Assembly (NCBI GenBank): GCA_963844575.1
Contig: CAWJOU010000003.1
Coordinates: forward strand, 1 to 12,685
Reading direction: 5' to 3'
Length of the DNA: 12,685 nt
Origin: DASZUK01 sp963844575
GTDB lineage: Bacteria; Actinomycetota; Acidimicrobiia; Acidimicrobiales; RAAP-2
Position 1 is the stretch's first letter. Each line of letters begins with the position of its first letter. Made by a program: the position numbers and the translations under genes. The notes beneath the pieces were generated by a model, which was not told the origin of the DNA, did no database searches, and was given only the letters and a program-made list of their open reading frames with translations. Below, piece by piece: positions 1-8,044 of this stretch.

Positions 1-46
1 AACAACAGCGACAGGTGACCCCGGGAATCAGCGCGCCTGGCCTCGA

Positions 47-600
47 TCATTCGGCCGCGTCGAGCTGCCGTGAACCCGCACTGCAAGCGAAGACGATCGC
101 CGTGACGAGCACGATCACCCCAACGATGCCCAAGGGCAGCGTTGCGCCTTGGTGGAGGTAGAGCAGGGCTCCGACGAACGCACCGATCAATATGGCGGCG
201 ACGGCCGAGGTTCTCCGACCCACCTTCGGGTTGTTCCCTCCCGCCAGAGAGGAGTCGGCGGCCAACCCGGTCAAGGGGCCAGCCCGACCCGATCACCCCA
301 TGGGCCGTCGCCGACACCACGGCGGCTCCGCCGGCGAACAGTCCTTCGGTGGCCATGGCGATGAGGAGTCATCGCCGGTGCGAGCGGACGTACAGGCACA
401 TCCGTCCGGCGCACACCGCACCGACCAGGAAACAGCCGAGCGAGGCCAGGCTGGCTGCCACCGAGAACCCCGGCGCGCCGCCGCCGGCGAACCCGAGGAG
501 AACGACGTTGCCGGTCATGTTGGCCGTGAAGACGTGTCCGGCGGTCACGCGGGTCCGAAGGCCATGGTAACGACCGCGGTTCGCGCCGCTCTCAACGTCC
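47..600 (-). pseudogene. Decayed DUF1275 (YoaK-like) membrane protein
   Basis: Reading leftwards, the DUF1275 signature GHVFTANMTGNVVLLGFA is followed by a hydrophobic stretch (APGFSVAASLASLGCFLVGA) and RSHRR. Then comes an in-frame TGA at 371-369 where the family usually has a Trp in front of a leucine-rich helix; the same frame continues as LLIAMATEGLFAGGAAVV. The frame then changes and the C-terminal family block TGLAADSSLAGGNNPKVGRR appears, with two more hydrophobic helices and a stop at 47. The block between these parts, normally including a conserved NATVRR-type segment, is absent, and the N-terminus before GHVF is scrambled. The remaining span encodes about 180 residues against roughly 220-250 for the family. 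DUF1275 proteins are polytopic inner-membrane proteins of unclear function. Nonsense plus deletion makes this a true pseudogene more likely than a sequencing artefact. Confidence 0.75.
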
Positions 601-659
601 CGGCCCCTGGACGACCACAGACGACGAGCTGGCCTCCAAAAGTCCGGGCGCCCCTCGGG

Positions 660-665
660 TATGCT
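660..665 (+). promoter_or_regulatory. -10 hexamer of a probable leaderless promoter
   Basis: TATGCT ends 7 nt before a GTG at 673. This is the spacing expected if transcription starts at the start codon itself, as is common in actinobacteria. There is no convincing Shine-Dalgarno before 673, which agrees with a leaderless message. It also argues for GTG 673 over the in-frame ATG at 661, which lies inside the hexamer. Confidence 0.5.
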
Positions 666-672
666 CGCCGCC

Positions 673-2138
673 GTGAGCGAGCGGGGGCCGGGCGTCGACG
701 TTGAGGACGCGGACTGGGCGCGGTTCGACAAGGAGCTCCGCGGACGGACGTGCGACGCTCTCCGGGAGAAGCTCCTGGTCGAGGGCACGTCGACATCGAC
801 GCGGTGGACGAAGCCCTCGAGTGTCTCGAAGACATCTTTGATGCCCAGGAAGAGCGAAAGTTCGGAGCCCACGGAGAACTGAAGGCCGATGCCGCGATCG
901 AGGAAAAGAGGCGTCAGACCGACGCCCAAGAGACGCTGGCGGACAACTTCTCCACTGCGGTCGAGCACCCGCAGCTGGCCGTCCTGCTGGCTATCTACCT
1001 CTACGCGAAGCATCTCAAGGCCTGGGAGCTCACTTCGGGTTGGAACGCGATCGGCCGGATCGTCGCCGTCACCGAGGAAGCCGCGCGACGCGGGACCGAC
1101 GTGCTCTCGTCGAGTGATCCGGTCGAGGCCGGGTTGGTGCAGTCGGTCGTCGAGCTGACCCGATCGATCGTTCCGGCCATGGCGGTGGAGAGCCCGCTCA
1201 ACTGTTCCTGCCCAATCAGCATGGGACGGGCTGCCGAAGACGTCGTGGCGCAGGCGAAGCGGATCGGAGCCCATCTCGACCAACTGGGGCCCGGCTACGA
1301 GCACGGCCGGGCGTTCGTCGGCACCCGCGCCGAGATCGACCGCTTGTATTTTCGGACTATTGCCACGATGAGCCGTGCCGTGCGGGCCTACATCGACGGC
1401 GGTGCCGACGTGTCGACGGTGCTGGCCGGTGCCATCGACGACGTGTCGAAGGCCGAGCGACATCCGGTGCTCGCCGGAGACGTTTACAAAAGCGAGCTGC
1501 GCTGCCACCGTCTCGGCCTCGAGGCCCTGGTCGACGCCTGGCCTCGCCTGCACGTCGACTCGGCCAAGGTCATCTACTGCTACCCGTTCGCCGTCCCGCA
1601 GGCAGAGCCCAGGGCTTTCGTCGACGCGGGGACCGAGCACGGGGCCGACTGGACGCCTGCCGGGCAGCTCGTGAGGGTGGACGACTTCGAGATGAGCGAC
1701 ATGTGGGACGGCCCGGCACCCGACGAGCAGCGGTTCGGCGGCGTCGTGCTCTCCCTACCGGATCTCAGTGTGGTCACCGCGTCCGGTGAGCGCAGCTTTT
1801 CGCTCGAGGTCCGGTTGAGCTGTCTCGGAAACCACTACCTGCGGGTCGAGCACCCGCTCGACGACGCCTCGATCCACGACCTCAACCAAGCCATGCGCCG
1901 GGCGATGGGGCAGATGGGCAGGGAGCCCTTCGCGTTCGGCGACCGGTCGTTCGATCGCATCTCGGACCTCGCTAAGTACCTCATCCGTTCGCTCGTTGAC
2001 CACCTTGTGCCACACGTTGACACCGGTGATTCCCGCCGTCCCCACCACAGCCGCCACACTGCGCCGGCCGAGCCGGCAGAAGTGCCTATCCGCGACGTCT
2101 ACCCGCATGTAATCGTCACGGCGCGACAGCTCTCGTGA
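673..2138 (+). CDS. Large soluble protein of unknown function (one frameshift)
   Basis: I do not recognise this family. From GTG 673 (VSERGPGVDVEDADWARF) the frame runs to about 786, where one base is missing. Adding a G to the GGG run near 787 joins KLLVEG to HVDIDAVDEALECLEDIF and gives an open frame to 2138, about 488 residues. The first half is mostly helical and charged (EERKFGAHGELKADAAIEEK; later EHPQLAVLLAIYLYAKHLKA). The second half has alternating strand-like segments (GVVLSLPDLSVVTASG, FSLEVRLSCLGNHYLRVEH) followed by helices (SIHDLNQAMRRAMGQMG, RISDLAKYLIRSLVDHL). I see no signal peptide, membrane segment, P-loop or obvious catalytic motif. The stop overlaps the next gene as GTGA, implying translational coupling, or the two may be one polypeptide. 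Codon usage is typical of the window. Confidence 0.7.
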
Positions 2139-3024
2139 CAATGGGTTCCGACGGCGCCCATGTCATCCAGCACGACGTCACCATCGACGACGTCCGCCAG
2201 GCGAGAGGCGCGGCGCTCCTGGTCCAGCCGGTCCGTCAGGCGGCCTCGATTCTCGAGGAGTGGGCCCGCTACGCCATGCCCGATCTCGACCGTGGTGACG
2301 TGCTGCAGACTTTCGCCTTCGTCGGCGATTTTGCCTACCGGACGACCAATACGACGTTCGGGCTCCTGCGCGGTATGCCGGAGTTCCTCATCCTCGAGCA
2401 CGAAGAAGGGGCTGAGTTCGTGGCCTCGCTGCCCGCCCTCCTCGAGAGCTGGATCAGCGAGGTCCGCAGCGCCGACACCAGCTACACGGCCAAGTCGACG
2501 GCGGACGAGATCAACGCGCGGCAGCTCGAGCTCCGTGTGCTCTTGACCAAGGCCCACACCGTCATGACGCAGCTCCGGTCGGCCGACTTGTGCCTCACCG
2601 CGGTCCACCGGGAGCTGCTCGATCGTCTGTTCGACGTGGCTGGCATCGGACGGCTCGAGAACGAGCTCCAGGCCCAGTTCGGGTGCTGGACGCGGACTAC
2701 GCCGAGCTGTCGACCGTGCTGGCCAGACGCGAAGAGGAGCGGGGCGAGGTCCGCGTCTTCCTCGTCGGCGGCGCCGCGGTGCTCGTCGGCATCCCGTCGC
2801 TGGCCGGTCTGCTCCAGCTCTTCGACAGCGGGGTGCGCGCCCACCGGGGCGTCGACACCGTCGAGGCCGCGTGCCTGACCGTCCTGATCGTCTTTTCCCT
2901 CGTCGTCCTCCTCGCCCTCCCCGGGGCCCGGCTGGTATGGCGGTCGCTGCGCGACCGGCTGCGAAGGTTCTTCGTCGGGCTCAAACGCGTCGCCGGTCGG
3001 CACGAACGCGTCGAGGAGCGCTGA
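2135..3024 (+). CDS. Helical protein with two C-terminal membrane segments, unknown family (one frameshift)
   Basis: The protein starts at GTG 2135, overlapping the upstream stop, or at ATG 2141. One G missing from the run at about 2680 breaks it; restoring it joins ELQAQFG to VLDADYAELSTVLARREEE and gives about 296 residues. The N-terminal part includes DDVRQARGAALLVQPVRQAA and a strand-like FGLLRGMPEFLILEHEEG. The middle is long amphipathic helix, probably coiled coil (INARQLELRVLLTKAHTVMT, VHRELLDRLFDVAGIGRLEN). The C-terminus has two hydrophobic segments, VFLVGGAAVLVGIPSLAGLL and a second around ACLTVLIVFSLVVLLALPGA, then a basic tail (RLRRFFVGLKRVAGRHERVE). Soluble domain, coiled coil and two terminal helices recall the general CorA/RMD1 (DUF155) architecture, but I see no GMN motif, so this is resemblance only. 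It may act as the membrane anchor or effector for the upstream protein. Confidence 0.7.
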
Positions 3025-3075
3025 GCTGCCGTGGACGAAGGGAGCTCGACGACGTCCGGCCAGAGCACACCCGGC

Positions 3076-3838
3076 ATGGTCGTTGTCGACCTGGCCGGTC
3101 GGCCGGACGCGGCCCAGGCTGCTCGGTCGGGTCTACGACGACGTCCTCGTCCCGTCGTTCCGCGACGATGAGCTCGACCGGTACGAGACGATTGCCGCCG
3201 CGCTCGCCGAGGAATCTCCGAGCACCGATGTCGCCGCGGCGTGTGACGACTCGGGTGAGGTTCTCGGCGCCATGATCGGAGACTGGGACGTCGTCAACCG
3301 GGTCTATCTCCTCTCTTACCTGGCCGTGCGGCCCGGTGTGCGCAGCCGGGGCGTCGGCACCCGCCTGATGCAGCACCTGCCCGAATGGTGGCGGGCGCGC
3401 CGGCCGCTCGTCACGCTGGCCGAGGTCGACGATCCGAGGCGTCACGCCACCTCGTCGTCCGTTGGGGACCCGTCGGCCCGCCTGTCCTTCTACGGGCGTT
3501 TCGGTGCCCGGGTGCTCGATCTCCCGTACTTCCAACCGCGCCTCTCCGAGGACGGTCAGCGGGCGCACGGCATGCTCCTGCTCGCTTTCGACGTCGCCGC
3601 CGACGCCCTCGTGGACGGCCCGGTCCCCGCGCTACGGGGCGACGTCGTCGGTGGCTTCCTTCGTCGGTACTTCGCCGACACCGAAGGCACGGCGGCGACC
3701 GGCGACGACGTGCACCACGATCCCGACCTCGCCCGGCTCCTCGATCGGGCGTCATCGACAACGGGCGTCCGGCTCGTGCCCGTCGATCGCTATACGGACG
3801 TCGGCCCGGACACCGCCGGCCCGAACGTCTCGGCCTGA
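3076..3838 (+). CDS. GNAT-family N-acetyltransferase (start region frameshifted)
   Basis: The acetyl-CoA-binding motif A of GNAT enzymes is clear: the strand YLLSYLAVRPGVRS is followed by RGVGTRLMQHL, matching the R/Q-x-x-G-x-G/A signature. Upstream lies RVYDDVLVPSFRDDELDRYE and downstream PSARLSFYGRFGARVLDLPY, the late GNAT strand. The acyl acceptor cannot be predicted. The start is uncertain. The frame carrying the domain opens only at TTG 3083, but ATG 3076 gives MVVVDLAGRPDA and, if one G is removed at about 3107, runs on as PRLLGRVYDDVLVPSF; GTG 3031, 6 nt after the previous stop, is in the ATG frame. The C-terminal 70 residues after the core (from about RGDVVGGFLRRYFADTEG) may be an accessory helical tail. 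The 3' end overlaps the convergent PH-domain gene by 49 bp. Confidence 0.8.
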
Positions 3839-5176
3839 GCCTTCCGCACAACCTGCCGGGCCTGTCGGGCCCGCTCGACCTGACGGTCGAGGATCTCCCG
3901 AGCGTCGGCCGCGTCGCGGTGGGCCACCCGGGTCTTGACGGGGCCGCGCGTCGAGTCGAGATGGACGGACGCCAGCCGCAGCGCTCGCTCGAACGGGCCG
4001 GCGGTGATCCGCAGGCTCTGCGTCCGCTCGTGTGGCACGACGTCGACGGTGCGAGAGAGCATCCCGTGGCGGACGACGAACAGCCGGTCGTTCGCGCCGG
4101 CGAGCTCGAACCGCCACCACAGCGGCGCCCGCACCGCGGCCCGACGGGGCGGCCGCGGTCAGCGGGATCTCGTGCAGGTCGACGCCGCCGAGCAGCCAGC
4201 CGACGAAGCGCTCGGCGTACTCGCGGTCGGCCACCGGGATCAGCGTCGTCCGCCGGCTGGCGTCGGACCGGCCGTAACCGGCGACGTTCATCCGCACCTG
4301 CGCCCAGCCGAACGGCCGCCACGACAGAGGTTGATGGATGAGAACAGCCTGAATGCGGCCGGGCGGGACGGTCTGTCGGGCGGTCGAGAACAGCCCGTGG
4401 CGGACGCGCAGCCCGTCGACGGAGTCGGCGACGGTGAAGTCCCAGAACGTGTTGAGCTGCTTCCAGACCGCGAGGACGAAGGCGATGCCGACGGAGAGGA
4501 ACAGTGCGACGCCGAGGCCGGCGGTCGCCTTGTGACCGTTCTGGTTGCCGACGATGGCCAGCGCCGGCCCGATAGCGAGCAGCAGGAGCCGCCACGAGAC
4601 CATCTGGAGGAGCACGGCCCCGACGAGCTGGCCGTGCGGGACGTGCAGCAAGAGACGCTCCGGCGTCTCCACCGCGTCGGCGGTCCCGTCGTGGCCGCCA
4701 CCGGCCGACCGGGCGAGCAGGTCGGCCCGTAGCTGCTGGGCGACTGGCGCGGCGACGTAACGGAGCCGGACGGCCGCTCGCTCGCTACCGGCCGTCGTCA
4801 CCTTGACCTCGGCCAGGCCGAAGATCCGGGCGGAGAACGGCTCGAGGACGTCGACGCTCTGGACGCGGTTCAGGCGGATCCGTTTCGACTGCTTCTGCAG
4901 CAGGCCGCTGTCGATCCGCAGCTCGCCGCCGGACAGGTGATAGCTCGTCACCGCCACGGTGATCAGGCCCCGGATGACGACGACGATGGCCAGGCCGCCG
5001 AAGATGGCGCTCTGGATCCACCGCCCGCTCGATCCCGACGACGATGCGTGGTCGACCAGGCCGAGCAGGAGCAAGAAGACGAGGAGGCCGAGGACCTTCC
5101 CGCCGAGGGCGACGGGGGTCAGCGGGTGGAGCCGGAACGTCTCGTCCGGCTCGCCGACAGCGCGGCTCGCCGACAC
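3790..5176 (-). CDS. YdbT-like bacterial PH (bPH2/DUF304) membrane protein (one frameshift)
   Basis: The start is GTG 5176, 26 nt after the stop of the upstream partner. Two hydrophobic helices (around GKVLGLLVFLLLLGLVDHA and GGLAIVVVIRGLITVAVT) precede a first bPH2 module (ELRIDSGLLQKQSKRIRLNR, then VQSVDVLEPFSARIFGLAEV). A second helix pair (MVSWRLLLLAIGPALAIVG and ALFLSVGIAFVLAVW) is followed by a second module (LRVRHGLFSTARQTVPPGRI). A third module (NDRLFVVRHGMLSRTVDVVP, then HERTQSLRITAGPFERALRL) is in another frame; deleting one C from the CCCC run near 4140 restores a continuous protein of about 462 residues. Three bPH2 repeats and two helix pairs are typical of YdbT. In Bacillus, ydbS-ydbT has been linked to bacteriocin resistance; whether that holds here is not known. 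The gene ends convergently inside the acetyltransferase gene. Confidence 0.87.
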
Positions 5177-5202
5177 CTGAACCGCCAGCGGGCGACGTCG
5201 GC

Positions 5203-5685
5203 TCAGAGTCCGGCGGCATGCGCCTCCCCGAGCGCGGTCAGGCGGTCCCGTAGCGCCGCCGCGACGTCCGGCGTGAGGCCACAGACCTCGGCGTCGGTCG
5301 TCGCCGCCGCGGTGTGCAGCTTGACGCGGACGAGGCCGAAGGCCCGCTCGATCGGACCGGCCTTGACGTCAACGAGCTGCATCCGGCCGTACGGGACGAC
5401 GGTCAGCTTCTTGAACATCGCACCGTGCGTGACGAGGAGGTCGTCGTCCCGTTCGAGGTAGCCCCACGACCGGAGGTTGCGGCCGACCGCGAACCACGCC
5501 CAGACGAGCAGGACGACGCCGACGACCCCGATGACCAGGGCGGCGACGGTCGACGCGAACGCCACGCCGACGACCACGCCGGCCAGCGGGGCCAGGAGGG
5601 CGAAGAGGACGACCCGCCGCATCCGGGCCAGCCGGGGCGAGACGCGGGACCAGGTACGGCCGGGCGGGGTCTCGAACGCGTCCAT
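5203..5685 (-). CDS. YdbS-like bacterial PH (bPH2/DUF304) membrane protein
   Basis: This intact 160-residue protein starts at ATG 5685, preceded by TAAGTT at leaderless spacing. An N-terminal basic segment (SRVSPRLARMRRVV) leads into two adjacent membrane helices (LFALLAPLAGVVVGVAFAST and ALVIGVVGVVLLVWAWFAVG). The bPH2 module follows: GYLERDDDLLVTHGAMFKKL, then TVVPYGRMQLVDVKAGPIER, then AFGLVRVKLHTAA, with the family's V-P-x-x-R-x-Q and G-P-x-x-R landmarks. It is the first gene of a two-gene operon with the larger three-module protein 26 nt downstream, the same order and size relation as Bacillus ydbS-ydbT. The two probably form one membrane complex. Confidence 0.9.
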   Translation of the reverse strand: MDAFETPPGRTWSRVSPRLARMRRVVLFALLAPLAGVVVGVAFASTVAALVIGVVGVVLLVWAWFAVGRNLRSWGYLERDDDLLVTHGAMFKKLTVVPYGRMQLVDVKAGPIERAFGLVRVKLHTAAATTDAEVCGLTPDVAAALRDRLTALGEAHAAGL

Positions 5686-5691
5686 CCTGCG

Positions 5692-5697
5692 AACTTA
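5692..5697 (-). promoter_or_regulatory. -10 hexamer for the PH-domain operon
   Basis: On the minus strand TAAGTT is followed by 6 nt and then the ATG at 5685. Transcription would start at or next to the A of the start codon, giving a leaderless message. No Shine-Dalgarno is visible. It lies back to back with the hexamer at 5735-5740. Confidence 0.5.
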
Positions 5698-5734
5698 CCC
5701 GTCGCGCCCGTCGACGATCGATGCCGCGAACCCG

Positions 5735-5740
5735 TACGCT
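5735..5740 (+). promoter_or_regulatory. -10 hexamer for the zinc-finger gene
   Basis: TACGCT is followed by 6 nt (GGTCGC) and then ATG 5747, the same spacing as the divergent hexamer on the other strand. A leaderless start is inferred. No ribosome-binding site is seen. Confidence 0.5.
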
Positions 5741-5746
5741 GGTCGC

Positions 5747-6103
5747 ATGACCGAGCAGATCGACCCGTCGGTACCGCCGAGCGGAACCGGTTGCGTGGAG
5801 TGCCTCGCCGCGGACGGCTGGTGGTTCCACCTCCGCCGCTGTGTGACGTGCGGCCACATCGGCTGCTGCGACTCGTCGCCGTCCCAACACGCGTCGGCCC
5901 ACGCCCGGACGACCGGCCACCGGATCATCCGCAGCTTCGAGCCCGGCGAGGGCTGGTTCTGGGACTTCGGCACGGACCAGGAGGTGACCGGACCGCCGTT
6001 GGCCGCGCCGGAGCACCACCCGCTGGACCAGCCGGTGCCCGGTCCGGCCGGTCGTGTGCCGGCGGACTGGCAGTTCCACCTGCATTGGCGAAGCGGGCAC
6101 TGA
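5747..6103 (+). CDS. UBP-type zinc finger protein
   Basis: This intact 118-residue protein has the zinc-finger fold of ubiquitin-specific proteases as a stand-alone unit. C16-x2-C19 (GCVECLA) is followed by WWFHLRRCVTCGHIGCCDSS with C32, C35 and C40, then QHASAHARTTGHRIIRSFEP with H48, H52 and H58. These are the expected zinc ligands. The FHLR and CCDSS-x2-H-x3-H pattern is characteristic of small bacterial members, which are frequent in actinobacteria and lack any ubiquitin pathway; their partners are unknown. The C-terminus (WQFHLHWRSGH) is outside the finger. Start choice: ATG 5747 is preceded by TACGCT at leaderless spacing, and the frame upstream of it is low-complexity antisense of the PH gene. 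The gene is divergent from the PH operon and convergent with the MmcQ-like gene. Confidence 0.9.
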   Translation: MTEQIDPSVPPSGTGCVECLAADGWWFHLRRCVTCGHIGCCDSSPSQHASAHARTTGHRIIRSFEPGEGWFWDFGTDQEVTGPPLAAPEHHPLDQPVPGPAGRVPADWQFHLHWRSGH

Positions 6104-6506
6104 GCGGACGCGGGCCGGTCAGTCCGCCGAGGTAGCGCTCGGCGAGCGCCGGCGGCGCGGACGACAGCCAGGCGTCGACGATCGCCTCCTTCAGCGCCGC
6201 CTTCGTGACCGCGTCGAGCCGGATCAGGATCGCCGTGTAGCCGTCGAAGTGGGGGATCGTGAAGAACGCGGCCGGACCGGCCGCGAGCACGGCCTCTTTC
6301 TCTCCGAGATCGCCGACGCGGGTGGCGACGATCGGCCCGGCCGGCACCGGCGCGTCGCCGAACCGCTTGATGTCGGCCTTCGAGAACGGCCGCTCCCAGG
6401 CGAACGCCTTGCCGGCGACGAACCACGTCCGATGGCCGTGGCGTTCGCCCTCGGTGACGTCGGGCAATGCGAGCGCGGCCCGGGCAACATCGTCGACGGT
6501 CGCCAC
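5925..6506 (-). CDS. MmcQ/YjbR family protein, with doubtful C-terminal extension
   Basis: The first 130 or so residues match the MmcQ/YjbR (DUF419) fold: VDDVARAALALPDVTEGERH, then HRTWFVAGKAFAWERPFSKA, then IPHFDGYTAILIRLDAVTKA and EAIVDAWLSSAPPALAERYL. These small proteins have a CyaY-like double-wing fold and are annotated as DNA-binding on structural grounds. The start is GTG 6506, 20 nt after the kinase stop, with TACGGT 7 nt upstream; GTG 6515 is in frame too. The family normally ends near RYL, about position 6120. Here the frame runs on to 5925 with a low-complexity tail antisense to the zinc-finger gene. Removing one G near 6122 would give TGA at 6119-6121 and abolish the overlap, so the tail is probably not real. 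Confidence 0.82.
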   Translation of the reverse strand: MATVDDVARAALALPDVTEGERHGHRTWFVAGKAFAWERPFSKADIKRFGDAPVPAGPIVATRVGDLGEKEAVLAAGPAAFFTIPHFDGYTAILIRLDAVTKAALKEAIVDAWLSSAPPALAERYLGGLTGPRPLSARFANAGGTASPPAHDRPDRAPAGPAGGAPARPTAVRSPPGPCRSPRTSPRRARSCG

Positions 6507-6513
6507 GCCCGTC

Positions 6514-6519
6514 ACCGTA
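6514..6519 (-). promoter_or_regulatory. -10 hexamer before the MmcQ/YjbR gene
   Basis: TACGGT on the minus strand, 7 nt before GTG 6506, within the short gap after the kinase stop. It would allow a separate leaderless transcript. It supports 6506 as start, but a match this short could be chance. Confidence 0.35.
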
Positions 6520-6526
6520 CCGGCGG

Positions 6527-7966
6527 TCAGGGACGGGCGTCGCGGACGCGCACCCGGAAGATCGTGCCGGCACCGAGGCTCGACGTGACGTCGATCTCCC
6601 CCCGGTGGAGGTCGACGATCGCCTTGACGATCGACAGACCGAGGCCACGGCCGCCGTCGCGGCCGTCCGGGGCGTTCGACGCCCGGAAGAACTGTGTGAA
6701 GACGTGGGGGACGTCGTCGTCGGGGATGCCCATGCCGGTGTCGGCGATGTCGACCTGCCAGCCGTCGTCGATGGGCGAGCCGCGGACGGCGACTCGACCG
6801 CCGGGCGGCGTGAACTTCACCGCGTTCGACAAGAGGTTGTCGAAGAGCTGGCCGAGCCGTTCGCCGTCGCCGGTGACGGTCGGTCCGTCGACGATGTCGG
6901 CGTCGAGAGCGAGACCTCGCGGCGCGGCGGACGGCGCCATGGCGTGGACGGCGCGGCGGAGGCACTCGGCGACGTCGACCGGGCCGACGGACAGGGCGAC
7001 GGTACCGGCGGTCAGGTGCTCGAGGTCGACGAGATCGCCGCTCAGCCGCATGACCTGCCGGGCGTTGCGCAGGATGGTGTCGACATAGCCGACCTGCTCC
7101 GCGTCGCCGTCCGGCCCGATCGCGTCGCGCAGCAGCTCCGCGAACCCGATGATCGACGTCAGCGGGTTTCGCAGCTCGTGGGAGACCGTCGCCATCGCCG
7201 CCGTTTTGTGGGTGTCGATCTTCGCCAGCTCGTCGAGCAGGGCGCGGCGTTCCGTCACGTCTCGGGCGTGGACGACCAGGCCGCGGACGTCCGGGTCCTC
7301 GAGCAGATCGTCGAGGAGCGCCTCGATTGCCGCCAGCTGCCGTCGGCCGCCCGGATGCGGACCTCGACGCGCTCGCCGGGCTCGCCGCCGCCGCCGGCGA
7401 CGCGGGCGAAGACGTCTTGGACCATCGGCACGTCGTCGGGATGCAGGTACGGCAGCACGCCGTCGGCCGGGTCGTAGGCCATTCCGTTGCCGATGAGCCG
7501 GAGGACGCCGGCGCTCGACCACCGCCACGAGCCGTCCGGATTGAGGATCGTCACGAAGTCCTCGGAACGGTCGAGCAGTCGTTCGACCATGTGCGGCCCG
7601 GGCAGGCTGCCGTACCGCTCCTTCCCGCCGACGCCGCGGACGACGATCACGTAGCCGGTCAACGTCCCGGCCGGATCCTGGACCGCGGCCGACTCGGCCT
7701 GGCAGTCGTGGACGGCACCATTGGTCGACACCGTCCGGAACGGACCGAGGTGATCCGCCGCGCCGACTCCGAGTCCCACCGGGCTGCCATCGCCGTTCGG
7801 TCGTCGGGGTGGAGAACGTCGAACCAGCGCGGCCGGCCTGTTCGTGGACGCCGGTGACGTTCTCCCAGCGCTGGTTGTGGTACCAGACGTCGCCGTCGAC
7901 GTCGACGGCGACGAGGCCGACGGGGAGCACGGCGGACAGCCCGCTCAGTACGCCCTCGGTCCGCAC
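6527..7966 (-). CDS. PAS-PAS sensor histidine kinase (three frameshifts)
   Basis: A cytoplasmic hybrid of two PAS domains and a complete kinase core, about 480 residues after correction. PAS1 is LSAVLPVGLVAVDVDGDVWY then NQRWENVTGVHEQAGR, with its LHPDDR loop in a second frame and GTLTGYVIVVRGV in a third. PAS2 is VERLLDRSEDFVTILNPDGS to VVHARDVTERRALLDEL. The HisKA H-box is AAMATVSHELRNPLTS with the phosphoacceptor His at 7180-7178. The ATPase boxes are all present: N-box DNLLSNAVKFTPPGG, G1 DTGMGIPDDD, F-box FTQFFRA, G2 GRGLGLSIVKAI. Frame changes lie near 7828, 7750 and 7345. GTG 7966 has GAGGG 8 nt upstream. No transmembrane segment is visible, so it senses an intracellular signal. No response regulator is in the window. 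It is divergent from the substrate-binding protein. Confidence 0.88.
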   Translation of the reverse strand: MRTEGVLSGLSAVLPVGLVAVDVDGDVWYHNQRWENVTGVHEQAGRAGSTFSTPTTERRWQPGGTRSRRGGSPRSVPDGVDQWCRPRLPGRVGRGPGSGRDVDRLRDRRPRRRREGAVRQPARAAHGRTTARPFRGLRDDPQSGRLVAVVERRRPPAHRQRNGLRPGRRRAAVPASRRRADGPRRLRPRRRRRRRARRARRGPHPGGRRQLAAIEALLDDLLEDPDVRGLVVHARDVTERRALLDELAKIDTHKTAAMATVSHELRNPLTSIIGFAELLRDAIGPDGDAEQVGYVDTILRNARQVMRLSGDLVDLEHLTAGTVALSVGPVDVAECLRRAVHAMAPSAAPRGLALDADIVDGPTVTGDGERLGQLFDNLLSNAVKFTPPGGRVAVRGSPIDDGWQVDIADTGMGIPDDDVPHVFTQFFRASNAPDGRDGGRGLGLSIVKAIVDLHRGEIDVTSSLGAGTIFRVRVRDARP

Positions 7967-8044
7967 GTCCCCTCGTCCCTCGTCATGGGGTCGTCCTGTT
8001 TCTCCCGGTCTTTCCCGGCTCGTGGCGATCGGCGATGGCGCCGA

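Noticed and set aside
369..1640. Long minus-strand open frame of 423 codons
   Set aside because: Only its last 60 or so residues match a family (DUF1275). The rest is antisense to the plus-strand unknown gene, which has the better strand and helix pattern and a leaderless promoter.
6507..6965. Upstream extension of the MmcQ/YjbR frame
   Set aside because: It is out-of-frame sequence of the histidine kinase ATPase domain, rich in Arg, with no family match.
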